Part shown: piece after piece, positions 1-12,337 of the stretch | Layout: every line of letters begins with the position of its first letter | Numbering within the stretch: the first letter of the stretch is position 1 | The notes under the pieces: generated by a model | The model's input: the letters and a program-made list of their open reading frames with translations, nothing else | Database searches by the model: none | What the model was told of the DNA's origin: nothing | Translations under genes and position numbers: made by a program | Source of the DNA: Rhizophagus clarus | Taxonomy: Eukaryota; Glomeromycota; Glomeromycetes; Glomerales; Glomeraceae | DNA: 64,000 bases | Assembly: GCA_015698045.1 (NCBI GenBank) | Contig: BLAL01000156.1 | Span: forward strand, 310,001-374,000 | Direction of reading: 5' to 3'

Positions 1-456
1 TTCAAATTGCTATCACTCAATCATACAACAGACATTTCTTTTATAGATTTAATCAAAGGTATAGTTACTACTAACTTATACAACTATATTTTTTTAAACA
101 TAGTCAAGAAAATTACTTGGAAGTTTAATCTTTTTTGTTCTTTTTTACTTTAACTTGGTCAAGACGCTAAAAGTTCTTATGAATTTTTAATGTCTTTTAT
201 TGCATGATTCATATTCAGTATAGTTTTTACTATATAGAACTTTTATCTATAATATTGCTACATTGTATTTTTGCATTTGTAAATAAAGATTCTTCTTTGC
301 AGTCCAAAAAAAAAAGAAAAAATTTTAATTTCACTTATACTTTTAAAATTTTTTAAAAAGATATTTTTTTTTTCAATATATTATTGATTTTATACACTTT
401 ATTTTTCATAAAATTAAATATTATATTTATAAAAAATACATTTTTTATAATAATAA

Positions 457-751
457 GACCCCAGACATTACTGATATAACTCATAATTATGAAAAAAAGC
501 AAATTGATGTAAAATTTAGGAACTAAAAAACATGTTTTTTGCAATTTTCTTATTAACTAATGATTTAAATTGGATGAACTTTTTTTTAAAATGTAGCTCT
601 TAATGAGACCTACAAAATAAAAAAAAAAGGTTATCAAAATTGGTTAAATAGATGGTGAGATATCCTTAAAAAACTAAAAGAGCAAATTGGCTTAATTTTG
701 AGAAAAATGGGTAAAAAAAAATGTGAGTTATTTTAGTAATGTCCGAGGTCC
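457..751. repeat. short inverted-repeat element (MITE-like)
   Basis: The left end GACCCCAGACATTACT and the right end, read in reverse as GGACCTCGGACATTACTA, match over about 25 bp and enclose some 295 bp with no coding sequence. The flanks are AT-only (ATAATAA on both sides), so the target duplication cannot be resolved. This looks like a non-autonomous DNA element; its superfamily is not determined. Confidence 0.6.
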
Positions 752-814
752 TATAATAATATTCTTTTATTCTTATTTTTTGTTTACTAAATTTAACTAT
801 ATATAAAATAAATT

Positions 815-1640
815 TTAGTTTAATAAAATCACTTTTTATATTTAAGAAAGCTGTTTAGTAATATCAAAAGTACTTGGATCTTAATTTTCTTAAAGTTAGG
901 TATAATATTTATGAAGAAATTTGTATTTTTCAAATAATACTAATTCCAAAATTTTTTTTTTTCTCTTTTAATTCAGGATGTAATTACATCACTTTAGTTA
1001 AATGAAATCACTTTTTCTGCTTAAGTAAAATTGTTCAGTGGAATTAAATCTATTTGCATATTAATTTTTATAATGATTGGCATAATATTCATGAAGTATT
1101 GGCTATTTTTATATTATCAATTTTTTTGTGAAAATCTATTTTGCAACTTCAGAACATGATTTCACCACTTTGGTCAAATGAAATCGCCTTTTTCCACTTA
1201 AGTAAAGTTGTTTAGTGGGGTTAAATCTACTTACAGTAAAATTTTAGGATGATTAGATTAATATTTGTGGAATGTGACTAAGTTTTGTATTTTCAATTAT
1301 TTATTGTTTATTTGATTTTTAATTTTAAAGTGTAATTTTACTATTTTTGGTTAAATGAAATCAACTTCTTATGCTTAAGTAAGTTGTTTAGAACAGTTGA
1401 AAATAATTGTACTTTAATTTTTATAACTCTAGGTATAATATTTATTGAAAAGTTAGTATTCCTATAACAGTATTAATTTTTAAATTTTTAATATTTTGGG
1501 TATTTAAATTAAATTATTTATCACATTAAAATTTATTTGTATTTTAATTTTATAATAAATTGTACTATAAATATAAATTTATTAGTTATTTATAAAAGTT
1601 TTTATATATGTTATAAAATGAGTTGCTTAGTAATATAAAA
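815..1640. repeat. diverged tandem repeat, about 180-bp period
   Basis: Four to five degenerate units share the phrase 'AAATGAAATCACTTTTT...CTTAAGTAAAGTTGTTTAGT' (seen near 820, 1000, 1180, 1355 and weakly 1615), each followed by a 'GGTATAATATTTATGAAG'-like stretch. No open frame runs through the units. The rest of 1-2250 is plain AT-rich sequence in which I see no gene. Confidence 0.5.
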
Positions 1641-2258
1641 TTTTTGATGTTATAATAAAATTTTGCTTAGCAGAGTTTAAAATAATTTGCTTATTAATCA
1701 TAGTAAAAAATTTGGATTTTAATATGACTTATATATATATTGTTTGAGGGTTCTAGTTAGACTAATCTTTAGATTGGAAGTATTACTTTCAATTTTTATA
1801 TTGAGTGCATAGCACCTTATAAATTTTAAATAAAGTTAATGCATTATTAATACCTTTAAACTTAAAAAATAATTGATCTTTTAAATTCAAATAATAAATA
1901 ACTATAATAAATAATTTACATAATAAATATACTATAAAAGAAATATTTAAAACTAATCTATTTATTTATCATTTAAGTTTACCTTATATATATTTATATT
2001 TTCATGCCAAAAGTTTAGAATTACCTTATTTTTAATAATATAAGATAAAATTTTGTAGCTAATTATAGGAATTTTTTTTTAAAAAAATTTTTATATTATT
2101 AATTTTTTAATTAAATATAAAATAATATTTTAGTACTTATAAATTATATACTATAAAATTTTCTTTTTAATGGTAAATTTCAAATAATAATATAATTATT
2201 GATTTATTACATTAATACAGAAAATATCACAAAGCTTATACTTTAAAAAATGATTCAA

Positions 2259-4506
2259 TCACAAATCTACATCCTTTTCCAACTTATCCAAATATCGAAT
2301 GCCTAATATTCCTGCCATATTAAATATACCATAATGTGAAAATATTGTTATCAGTGCAGACATTATATCTTTATTGGTATGCCACTGGCCCAATATCATT
2401 TTTATTTTATTTTTTGATTTACAAAAACTAATACTACGCCTAAATATTGCTTTATCTGCAACAACATTAATATAACCATCACTTTCTATTCTAATTTTAT
2501 TTATATACATCTTTAAATATTCATGTATAGCAAAATCATTTGATGGTAGATCTTCTGCATTTAGAATTATAATATTTGGTGGTGAAAAGTTGCAACCAAT
2601 TTTAAAACACATCATAATTTTATTACGTATATTATTTTTATCAAAATCTGACTGATATGTAAAATTTTCATCATTAAAAGCAAGTAGTTTTTCAAAAACT
2701 AGATTAAAAGTACAAAATGTTTATTGTAAAAAAGAATTTTGGCCAAAAAGTTGTTGCTAATCTTGAATTATTTCTTGTGTTTCTAAAATTTCTGGTAATT
2801 TAAGTAATTGATATTGAAATAACATATGTAGTATTACATGTGAATTACCTCTTGTTACATCAAAAATATTTCCATAACCAAAAGTAATTTCCTTAAAATC
2901 TATATTATCAATTATTCTAAGATTCCAAATATTTTTTTTATGAAGAATTCGGCTAGTTGGATTTATTAAAAGAACACAAAATTTTTTTAAGTTTTATTCA
3001 TGCCTTTGAGTATGACTAGTAATGTTAACTATTTTTAAAATTCCTTGCAAAGATGATAAAAGTTTTGGCTTACGACAAAGACTTGCCATTGTTCAAGATA
3101 ATCAGATTTTCTACCCTTTAAATGCAATATTTAAAATTATAGAAACAAAAAATATTAATATTTTTGTAATTTAAAGATTTTTGTTATTGTTCATGATGTT
3201 TTTTTTTTCGATCTATTACTTTTTTCTTATTTCATATAAAGTTCTTAAAAGTCTATCATAGAATTATACTAAACATAAAGGAAATGATAAATGATATTCT
3301 TTTATGAAATTAGGTGATTCAAATAATTTTTTGTGAAATTTTAATTCATTTTTTGCAAAAAATATTGAATATGCTAATGCTTCTTTAAATTCAAAATAAT
3401 TTTTTGGGATAAGAAAGATTTAGTTTTTTACATGAATCATACTTAAATTTTATTAAAGCAAGAATAATAAAAATAATAAATAATGAAGGTACTTCAGTTT
3501 TTGTGATGCTTAATGATGTTAATGTAGTATTTAATATATTATTAGATTTTTCTTGATTAAGTTGATTAATAAAAAATACAAAGTGAACTAAAAGTTTTTT
3601 TTGCAATATTGAATTTTTAGAAGCTGTAATACCAAGAATCCAATGTCCAATTGATTTTCATGATATGATATATTATCACAATTTGGATCTTCTCTTATAC
3701 CTTATCTAACGTGTTGATAAATATGCTCACCCTTTTCTTCATAGTAATCCATACATATGTATCATGCATATTTACTTGATTCTGTTAAAAATACAAGAGG
3801 CTGATATTCTTGCAAAGCACTATATTTTTTTTGTCCTATACAAGGAACTTGAATATTTTTATCCATTACAATATATGAATGTTGTATACAATTTTTACCA
3901 CAGCTAAAAAAAAACTTATTTTTATTACAAAATAAATAACGACAATGATGAATATTACTTTCAATATAATCTTTTGTTTGCTTTAAATTTGATGAATGTA
4001 ATTTATTTTGATCATACATAAAATATATATAATAAATGCCTAAATTTTTAATTAATAAATATTTTTTCTTAATCTCTTCTTCGTCAATTTGTCATATACC
4101 AACCATTTGCCAAAGTTGTCTTAAGTTTATTGTAGAATTACATCGCTGAATTCTACTTTCAAATACATCAATTATAACACATGAACTCAGTTCTTGTTTA
4201 TCTTTTAATTGTGTAATAATTGTCATGCTCGTTATCAAATTCTAGATCAGAAGCATTTTATTGAGTAAATTGTTTAGCTTTTGCAAGCATATTAAAATTT
4301 AATTTAAATAAAGGTTCATTATTATTATCACTCTTTATATCACTTAAACCTTTAATATCACCCACTAAATTTTTATATTCATTATAAAAAACTTCATCCT
4401 TATTAACAAAATCTTTTTTTAAATTTTCATATTTATCATTATCTACCAAATTTTTTTCTAAATTCTCATATTCATTATAAAGTTTGTCATTATTTACCAG
4501 GTCCAT
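2259..4506 (-). pseudogene. decayed gene, unknown family (probably transposon-derived)
   Basis: Three open stretches lie in order on the minus strand and are broken by many stops: 4506-4258 (82 aa, Asn/Asp/Lys-rich N-terminal linker), 4019-3762 (85 aa with Cys/His spacing CRYLFC and CGKNCIQH, then PLVFLTESSKYA) and 2615-2259 (118 aa with LGQWHTNKDIMSALITIFS and GIRYLDKLEK). The intervening sequence keeps traces of the same frame order, so this is most likely one gene eroded by stops and frameshifts. The phrase around QWHT..YGIFN..RYLDKLEK resembles high-copy proteins of glomeromycete genomes, but this is memory rather than a search result and I assign no function. Confidence 0.4.
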
Positions 4507-4509
4507 AGT

Positions 4510-5035
4510 TAATAAATACTTAATAAATTAAAAACTAAAAAAAAAAAGTTATTTTATAAGTTTAAATATGAAAAATATTTTTTTTTTTATTATTAAATTG
4601 GTTTAAAATTTTAAATTTCTTATCAAGTTTAGTAAATTTTAAAGTTTCTTTTACTTAACATTATTTTTAACAGTAATAAATACACCAACTTCTAAAAGAG
4701 ATCTAAGTCAGGCAATAAATATTATACAAAAACTTTTTTAATAGAATTATAACAGCGATCAGTATATTTCACTTTTTTTATTTAAATTCAAGCACCATAT
4801 TATATAAATGCAGTATTACGTTAGATCTGTAATTTTTAATTTTTACAAAATTTAGGCCAATATTACAAATTTGACTAGTATTATGAAAATTTCAGCCAGT
4901 ATTATGAATTTTTCATCAGCAAATTTAGCCTGATTTAATTAATTTTGGCCAAATTTAATTATATATATATACTATACATTTAATGATAATACTACACCAC
5001 AATTTTTTTTTTGCCGACCTTTAATGAAAAAATTT
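4510..5035. other. non-coding AT-rich spacer
   Basis: I see no gene. Around 4850-4960 there are a few short direct repeats of the form 'CAGCCAGTATTATGAATTTT' and 'TTTGGCCAA'. Nothing supports a function. Confidence 0.5.
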
Positions 5036-5039
5036 TGCT

Positions 5040-6290
5040 TTTCTTTTTTGTGACATTTCCGATAACTGCTAATAGATAGTCAATTATGATCAATATTCTT
5101 TAAATTAAAAAGTGGTAATAATTTTTTATTTATTGATACTAAAAATATAAAATACTACTATTTAATGTATCTTATTATGATAAATATAATAAGCTTTTTT
5201 TGTTTTTATATTACTGCTAAATAAGAAAACGCTCTGATATTTCTATATATAATATTAAAAAAATTATTAAAAAAAGAATTTTGTAATTCAACGCCATGGC
5301 ATTACATCACCAGTGATACAGACATGCTATTTATTTCCTTTTTAGGAATTTTGTATAACTGACTTGCATACAAAATTTTCATTTTTTGTGAGATGCAAAT
5401 TTTCCTTTTTTGGAAATTTATGTAATATTTAAAATATCACACTGCATCACACCCCCCAGCTTTCAAAAATCATTAAGTATTATTTGGACAAAATTTTTTT
5501 CAGTGAAAAAATCTTAATTGTCACCTTATTCGTCACATAGTTAATTCTGGCCACATTCTGTAATTCTGGTCAAATTACATAACATTACACAAAATTCCAA
5601 AAAAGGAAATTTTGCATCTTACAAAAAATAAAAATTTTGTATGCAGGTCAGTTACATAAAATTTCTAAAAAGGAAATGATTGGCATATTATGTAATATTA
5701 GCGATGCATCGCCATGGCGTTGAATTACAAAACCCTTAAAAAAATATAATTTTAAAATAAATTTCAAATGGAATTTAAATGTTATTTAGTGATCATACAA
5801 AGATGATCAAAAACTCATTAGGTTCATCTCATTAAGCATATTGAATAATGGTATTTTTAGATTTCTAGTATTAATAAATAACTAATTATGATCAATATTC
5901 TCTAAATTAAAAAGTGGTGATAATGTTTTATCTATTGATACTAGAAATATATAAATACTATCATTCAATGTATCTAAATAAGATGAATCTAATGGTCTTT
6001 AATAATCTTTGTATAATTACTGGGTAATATTTTAATCCTATTTAAATTTCATTTTAAAATTATATTTTTTTAATATTAATATGTAGAAATATCAAAGTGT
6101 TTTCTTATCTGGTGGTAATATAAAAATAAAAAAAAGTTCAGTATATTTATCATAATAAGATACATTAAATGGCAGTATTTTATATCTCTAGCATCAATAG
6201 ATAAAAAGTTATCAATATTTTTTAATTTAGAGAAGATTAATTATAATTAACTATCTATTAATGCTAGAAATCTAAAAATCAATGCATTTT
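5040..6290. repeat. large foldback (inverted-repeat) element, interrupted
   Basis: Sequence at about 5065-5270 (ATAGATAGTCAATTATGATC... GATATTTCTATATATAATAT) recurs inverted at about 6050-6270 (TTAATATTAATATGTAGAAA... AACTATCTATTAATGCTAG). A direct copy of part of it occurs at 5880-6000. The centre is split by the smaller element at 5279-5732. The whole reads as a non-autonomous foldback element with a later insertion. Confidence 0.5.
5279..5732. mobile_element. MITE with about 150-bp terminal inverted repeats
   Basis: Left arm TTTTGTAATTCAACGCCATG at 5279 and right arm GCCATGGCGTTGAATTACAA ending at 5732 are inverted copies. The similarity continues inward for about 130-150 bp, including CATACAAAATTTT..TTTTTTGTGAGATGCAAA. 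The element is about 454 bp and has no coding capacity. No clear target duplication was found. Confidence 0.65.
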
Positions 6291-7109
6291 AATGAAATGA
6301 ATCTAATAAGATTTTGATCATCTTTGTATAACCACTGAGTAACATTTAAACTTCAGTTAAAATTTATTTCAAAAATCATGATTTTTGAAAATTTTTACAA
6401 TAATAAAAAATAAAAGTATTAAGGCATTCATTACTCATTAATCATAGAATGATGAGGCATATCTTATTAGATTCATCATAACAAGACAAATAGAATAGTA
6501 TTATTTTTATGTTTTTAGGATTAGAGAATGAAACATTATTCCTATTTTACTGTTTATAAATATTTAACAATTACCAATTACCTATTAATACTAGAGATAT
6601 ACAGATAACATCATTCAATACATCTTATTATGGTGATTCTAACAAGCTTTGGTCCATTGTTTAATGATCACTAGATGCTGAGAAAATGCGGTTATGCAAT
6701 TCTGAAAAAAAACTGTCTGGTAATTTTTGATATCCTATTGTAGATTTTGAATTTATTTTATTATTTGAATAAATCAACTTAATAAATGTAAATTTTATTT
6801 TTAATATTATTATTTATTAATTATTCTATATGTATATTTTTTTTTATTTTTTTATTAGGTATTCTTCAAAATGACTATATTAAATATTTTTCAAACCTTA
6901 AAAATTTAAATATTTGTTTTTAGATCAAATTTTAAATACTAAGGCCAACTTTATTCTTGGTCTACCATAAATGATTTGTTTTTTCAATAATACCACAGAC
7001 AATAATCTTAGTACAATCAAATTATAGACAATATTTGCTACAACTAAGACATACTTAATCTTATTAAGTCCATATATAAATTCGAGTAATGATATTAATC
7101 CCTAAGAAT

Positions 7110-7460
7110 ACAAATACTATTCATCATTACTTTTATTTTACTATCACTTACTTTACCATTTTTTAATAATTCTATATAACCATTAATTTGATTTAATGCA
7201 TCATCCAATATAGTTTGAACTGTGTATTTATCTTTTTCTGAAAAATAATAATAGTTCATTTTTTGTCTGACTTGGTTTTTAGTTTATGCCTTCAATGAAT
7301 CAAAATCAATTTTTTTACTCACTTCTTTCTTTCCCCTGCTATGAAAACCCAATACCAATATGACTCTTAATTCAATTACGTTTGATTTCAAATCTATCTC
7401 CCATAGTTCTCTACTTGATCTACACAAAGATATTAGTAAATTTGTACTTTAAACAAATTA
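7110..7460 (-). pseudogene. fragment of a conserved unknown protein, copy 1
   Basis: Minus-strand translation gives LDDALNQINGYIELLKNGKV near 7150-7230 and, upstream in the same gene, ELRVILVLGFHSRGKKEVSKK near 7300-7370. The same sequence recurs broken at 21.9-22.4 kb. The arrangement (a hydrophobic ELKV-type strand followed by a helix with ALxQIxxY) is reminiscent of PD-(D/E)XK-like nuclease folds, but that is only an impression. It stops directly upstream of the E1 transposon. Confidence 0.35.
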
Positions 7461-7629
7461 AAAATTGGTATTAAAGGCTTAATACTTAGAAAGATGTGAG
7501 GCGTAGAATATAAGCTTGGATACTTAGATGATTCACTTATCTATCAATGCTTAGGCTACAGAATTAAATTGAGATATGTCATTAAAATAGCTTAGCAGGA
7601 TAATCAAATATTATTTATCGAAATAGTGT

Positions 7630-8640
7630 CACAGGTCGAATGAAAAAAAATCGTCAAAAATCGGCAGTCCGATTTTTAACCGATTTTTGGATATATTTGT
7701 CTGATTTGTGGCTTTTTAAAGCCGATTTTATGGCGCGAATTGTTTGTGATCGGAAATACGTTATTTATGAACAAAAAATCGGAATGCCGATTTTGGCAGA
7801 TTTTGCGAAAATCGGCATTCCGATTTTAAAATAAACATGTCGATAGCTAAAAATAAGACTGCCGGTTTATAGCTATATTTGTCCTATTTATGGCATTTTG
7901 CTGCCGATTTTATGGCACGTATTGTTGGCAATCGGAAATTCTTTTATTTTTATCGACATAAATCGGAATACCGTTTTAAAATTATAATTGCCGATTCTCG
8001 CAAAATCAGAACGCCGATTTTTAAATAATCATGCCAAATCTCCTAAAATCGGATTGCCAAGTTTAATTCAGTATAAACATTTCAAAAATAGTTTATGCCG
8101 ATTTATATATCGGATCTTTCTATTATCGATTTTCTCATAATTCATAATTACTATTATTGTCCGGTTTTTTAGCTCGGTAGAAACATTTCAAAAATAGTTT
8201 ATGCCGATTTATATATCGGATCTTTCTATTATCGATTTTCTCGTAATTCATAATTACTATTATTGTCCGGTTTTATTTTATTTTTCCATTTTCGATAATT
8301 GATTTATATTTAATATTTAATATGTATGATATATAATATGTATGCTATTATTTTATAATATATACTGCAATTTATGATATATTTATTATTATTATATTAT
8401 TATATTGTCCATATTATTATTATTATATTACTATATTGTTCTTATTATTATATTATTATTATGTATAGAATGTTTATATAAAATATATTAAAATCATATT
8501 TATCTCGTCATGTTACTTATAAATGGCTATAAAATAACCAGTGCTCTAAAAAAGAGATTAATAGGATAGAAACGATATTAGAGAGTTAATTTATAAACAA
8601 CGGAATTTAAATCACTCAAAATACAAGCAGTTGATTTTAA
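7630..8640. repeat. E1 left terminal and subterminal repeats
   Basis: After the terminal repeat come many copies of short palindromes built on ATCGG..CCGAT, for example AATCGGAATGCCGATTTT and AAATCGGCATTCCGATTT. An 85-bp block with the phrase GTTTATGCCGATTTATATAT occurs twice in direct order (about 8084-8168 and 8187-8271). From 8330 to 8470 there is an ATT/TATTAT microsatellite. Such subterminal arrays are the usual binding sites of CACTA transposition proteins; the binding role here is inferred. Confidence 0.75.
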
Positions 8641-8661
8641 ATGATGAAACAAATACCTAAA

Positions 8662-10669
8662 TTATGTACGTCTTCTGATATCGACCGGTACTTCTAAGTA
8701 AAAGGGACCTTGGTGCTCATCTACTTCTAAATTACCATTATTATCATCGTTTTGTTCTTCATTAGTTCCATCATTTTTATCAGCATTACCATTATTGCCA
8801 TCATCGTTATTATCACCATTACCATTATTGTCATCATCGTTATTATCATCATTACCATTATTATCATCATCGTTATTATCACCGTCGTTATCCTCATCAT
8901 CATCATCATCATCAGATTCTGGTTCAATCCACCTTGATGATATCCACCAATTAGCCATGTCTTGTGTTGGTCTGCTTTTTTTATCGATATCGTCTAGACG
9001 GTAACGTTTGCGACTTAACCCGGTTCCGATGCTTACTCCGATCTCGTCCGCTCGAAATAAGATTCTTTTAACCTAATGATAAATTTATAACTTATTAGCA
9101 TAAACGCCTATGTTTTAAACTTTCGCAACTTTACGTACTCTAGAAGACCTCCACTCCTTATTGTGAATCTTAATTACAGAATTTGTACTTATCAACCTTC
9201 CTGATCTTATGTTATCGTTACGCTCTTCATTTGCCAGAACTTCGTCTTCAGTAGACCATTCATCCGAATGGACTTCTGCGGTATTTACTGCCTTTTCGCA
9301 ATCTTTAATAAATACTTCCCTAGTCATATTTTCAGGACGACAATCATCTAGAATGCTGTCTTGCGTGAAGATCATGTGTTGGAGACCTTTGCGTCTTCTT
9401 GTCATTTTCTATTAAAGAGTAAATTAAAATAATTAATAGATTATATACATTATCATTTTAAATAATGAATTTCACACCTGATCTCTCCTCGACGTCATGT
9501 GTTGCCGTTTATTGTGTTCATCTATCTTACCCTCCTTTTTTAATTTCCAAATCTCCCACCGTGATTTGTGTAGCTGTTTTATTACTTTTAAAAGTTCTGT
9601 ATCGTATACCTCTAATGAAGGAGGCATCGCTGCTTTGACGGCTGGTAGAAGCTTCTTATTTATCGACTTTTTTTGTTTACTAAATGTCTTTGACGTGTCG
9701 AAAAGAATCGACGAATCGAGGTTGTTTATAATATGGATTACCTCATCCTATTTAATATAACACTCATTTTTTAACGATCAATACAAAAGAGAAATATTTA
9801 ATAAAATAAAGATATATTTACATGAACGGTTTTTTTGAAATTTTTATCAGTTATTGGAGGAAGGGCACGCCGATTCTCTCTGGACAGAACTGGGGATAGG
9901 CTTCTATTTCTTGGTCCTTCACTCGTTCTTTCTTCCGTTAGCACTTCCACACGTTTGGTAAGATTTGAAATCATGCTTCTTAATTCGCTGACTTCTCTGT
10001 TGTTAGCACCTATTATAAATCAGTATTTAATATAAATCATTTAGTATAAAAAATTTTACGTGCAAGTAAGTAAAGAAACGTGAAAGAAATACTACCGCTC
10101 GCTGGAGGTGAAGAAGAAGGAATTGTTAAAGATAGATCGGTTAAAGATCCTATAACAATAACGTTAAATTGGTATAGTATAAGTAAAATGAAATTTAATT
10201 AGCACTAATATAAAACAATATTACTTTTTGTAATTGATCTCCCTCTAGAGACATTTTGATAGTTTCGATTATGTTGAGATTGAGAGCGTGATTGATGTCG
10301 ATGAGGGGAATGAGAGCGAGATCGAGATCGACGTTGATGGGAACGAGAATGATGGGAACGATGAGGGGAGCGAGATCGACGTTGATGAGAATGAGAATGA
10401 TGGGAACGATGAGGGGAGCGAGAGCGATGGGAACGCGATCGTTGGGATTCGGAATGATAATAACGAGATTTGGATCGAGATGGGCAAGATCGAGGTTGAC
10501 GAGTCGTTGAGCGAGATTTTGAGCGACTACGAGATCGATTAATATGAGTTTGATGCCGAGATTGACGAGATTGGGAACGGGAACTAGATTCATTTCGTTG
10601 AGATCTAATATGAGGATGAGAGCTATCACGAGAAATAGGAATTAAATTTAAAGGTTTGAATTTTCTCAT
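8662..10669 (-). CDS. E1 accessory protein with RS-rich N-terminus and acidic tail
   Basis: I reconstruct six exons on minus: 10669-10225, 10149-10096, 10009-9822, 9747-9478, 9408-9139 and 9072-8662. All junctions are GT..AG and phases agree, giving 545 aa without internal stops. Residues about 18-140 are Arg/Ser/His-rich with many RS, SR and HRS dipeptides, like SR splicing factors. Residues about 150-410 are helical and charged, including ISNLTKRVEVL (possible coiled coil), KQLHKSRWEIWKLKKEG and DEWSTEDEVLANEER. Residues 448 onward hold ANWWISSRWIEPES and then a long Asp/Asn-rich run, ending PVDIRRRT. A 5' untranslated exon is likely, because CAGCTTCC followed by GTAAGT at about 11240-11260 is conserved upstream of the copy at 35.6 kb. 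By position it resembles the TnpA-type second gene of CACTA elements, which binds subterminal repeats; that role is inferred. No database family is recognised. Confidence 0.78.
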
Positions 10670-12337
10670 TATGATATTGATAATTTGATAATTTAAAAAT
10701 TAAACAAGAAACAAAGGCTCTATATATAACCGTTACTTACGTCTTCTGAACCATTTTCGTTATCGTCTGATTAAAATAAAAGATAGATTAAATTAATAAG
10801 ACTCGTTATCATTTAATAAAATATATCGCTATCAATATTAATTAAAATAAATCAATAAATTAAATAAACTTGATATTATATCGCTTTCAATTAATTAAAA
10901 TGTATTATTTAAAATAATCAGTAAACTACATTAATTAAATTAAGATAAATCAATCAATATTTAAATATATCAGTAAACTAGATATTATATCGCTATCAAT
11001 TAATTAAAATATATCAATAAACTAAATATTATAGCGTTATCAATTAATAGAATATATCAATAAATTAATTAAAATATATCAGTAAACAATTAATAATTAA
11101 AAATATCAATAAATTAATTAAAATATATCAATAAAGTATATCAATGAATTAATTAAAATATATTAATAAACTAAATATTATATCATTATCATAAATAACA
11201 TGTCCAAATTAGTAATAACACATTTGAAGCTTGATAAAGTTATACTTACGGAAGCTGGTTTTTCCGACAGGAAATATAATTGGCGAAAAGAAATATGCTT
11301 ACTTTGTTAAGCCGACGAAAATAAGGCGAAAAATAAGGCGAAAAATATCGTCAACCATTAACGAAAAAAACGAAAGGCAACAAAGAAAATTTGTTGCATC
11401 GTACTAAAACGTGGAGAAAAAAGAAAGAAAGCGTGGTAAACGTACGCAAATGTACCATACTCACGAGCAAATTTATAGTAAACGTAAACAAATTGAAAAT
11501 CACCGATTTGTAGAACGTGCATGGTAAACGCGGTAAACGCAAACAAACTTTATAGCTCCTGCCAATCACGTCGGGTGACATTTATGCACTATCTAGTCAC
11601 GTGGTATTAACAAACTGTACGTCTGTGCCAACTGCCAAGGGCAAAAGAAGAATTAAAGATTTATTAAAACAATTCTATTAATTAACAAGTAATTTTAACC
11701 ATGACTGATTGTTAGAATAAACGTATATATGCTATAACTCAACGTATTATTGTAAGCGACTCAATAAAAGATAAAATAATAAATATTTGATATCTCGTTA
11801 ACAGCTTTAAATGATACTGATGTACTAGAAATTGACGACTTGAAAGAAAATATATAAAAAAAAAATGAAATATAGTTTTTCCTAATTTTTGATATATTCG
11901 AAAGAATAGGCCAAGTGTTAAATTTTGATGTTGTTGCAGTTGCGAACAACTAAGACACTTTTTTTATAACTCTCGCATTTTGATCTGTGAATAGGAAATT
12001 GCTACATCTCTACTTAAATTATTTGGATCTTTCGAATTCGTGATGATATATGAGATTTATTAGTAAGTCGATTGACATGTTTCAAGAATCGGATTAATTG
12101 AATTTGAAAAAATTTTCTAGTATAATTATACCCCTTAATACCAAATTTAATTAGAGAATTAGCAAAAATAAAATTATATTTTAAAATACATTGGTCTTGA
12201 CATCATTGTCATGTGTTATTATCAAAATAGCTTAATTACCAAGCTGTGCCTTGACAAAAATGGACCAAGAATCAGGATTGCCAAACCAATTAGATTGATT
12301 TGCAATTCCTTAAAAAAAAAAAAAAAAAAAAAAAAAA
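10670..12337. promoter_or_regulatory. E1 intergenic region between divergent genes
   Basis: This 1.67-kb stretch separates the start codons of the RS gene and the transposase and must hold both promoters. From about 10790 to 11190 it is a degenerate tandem repeat of the type ATATCAATAAATTAATTAAA. From 11270 to 11570 it is less AT-rich, with repeated GGCGAAAAATA and GGTAAACGC phrases. No further gene is seen. A run of 24 A residues lies immediately before the transposase ATG. Confidence 0.55.

Noticed and set aside
8727..9004. Open frames on both strands over the Asp/Asn-coding repeat (poly-Met, poly-Ile, poly-Ser)
   Set aside because: These are shadows of the acidic tail exon of the RS gene.
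10288..10542. Plus-strand acidic Asp/Glu/Gly frame and alternative minus frames over the RS exon
   Set aside because: They are antisense or off-frame readings of the Arg/Ser repeats; only the RS frame connects to conserved downstream exons.
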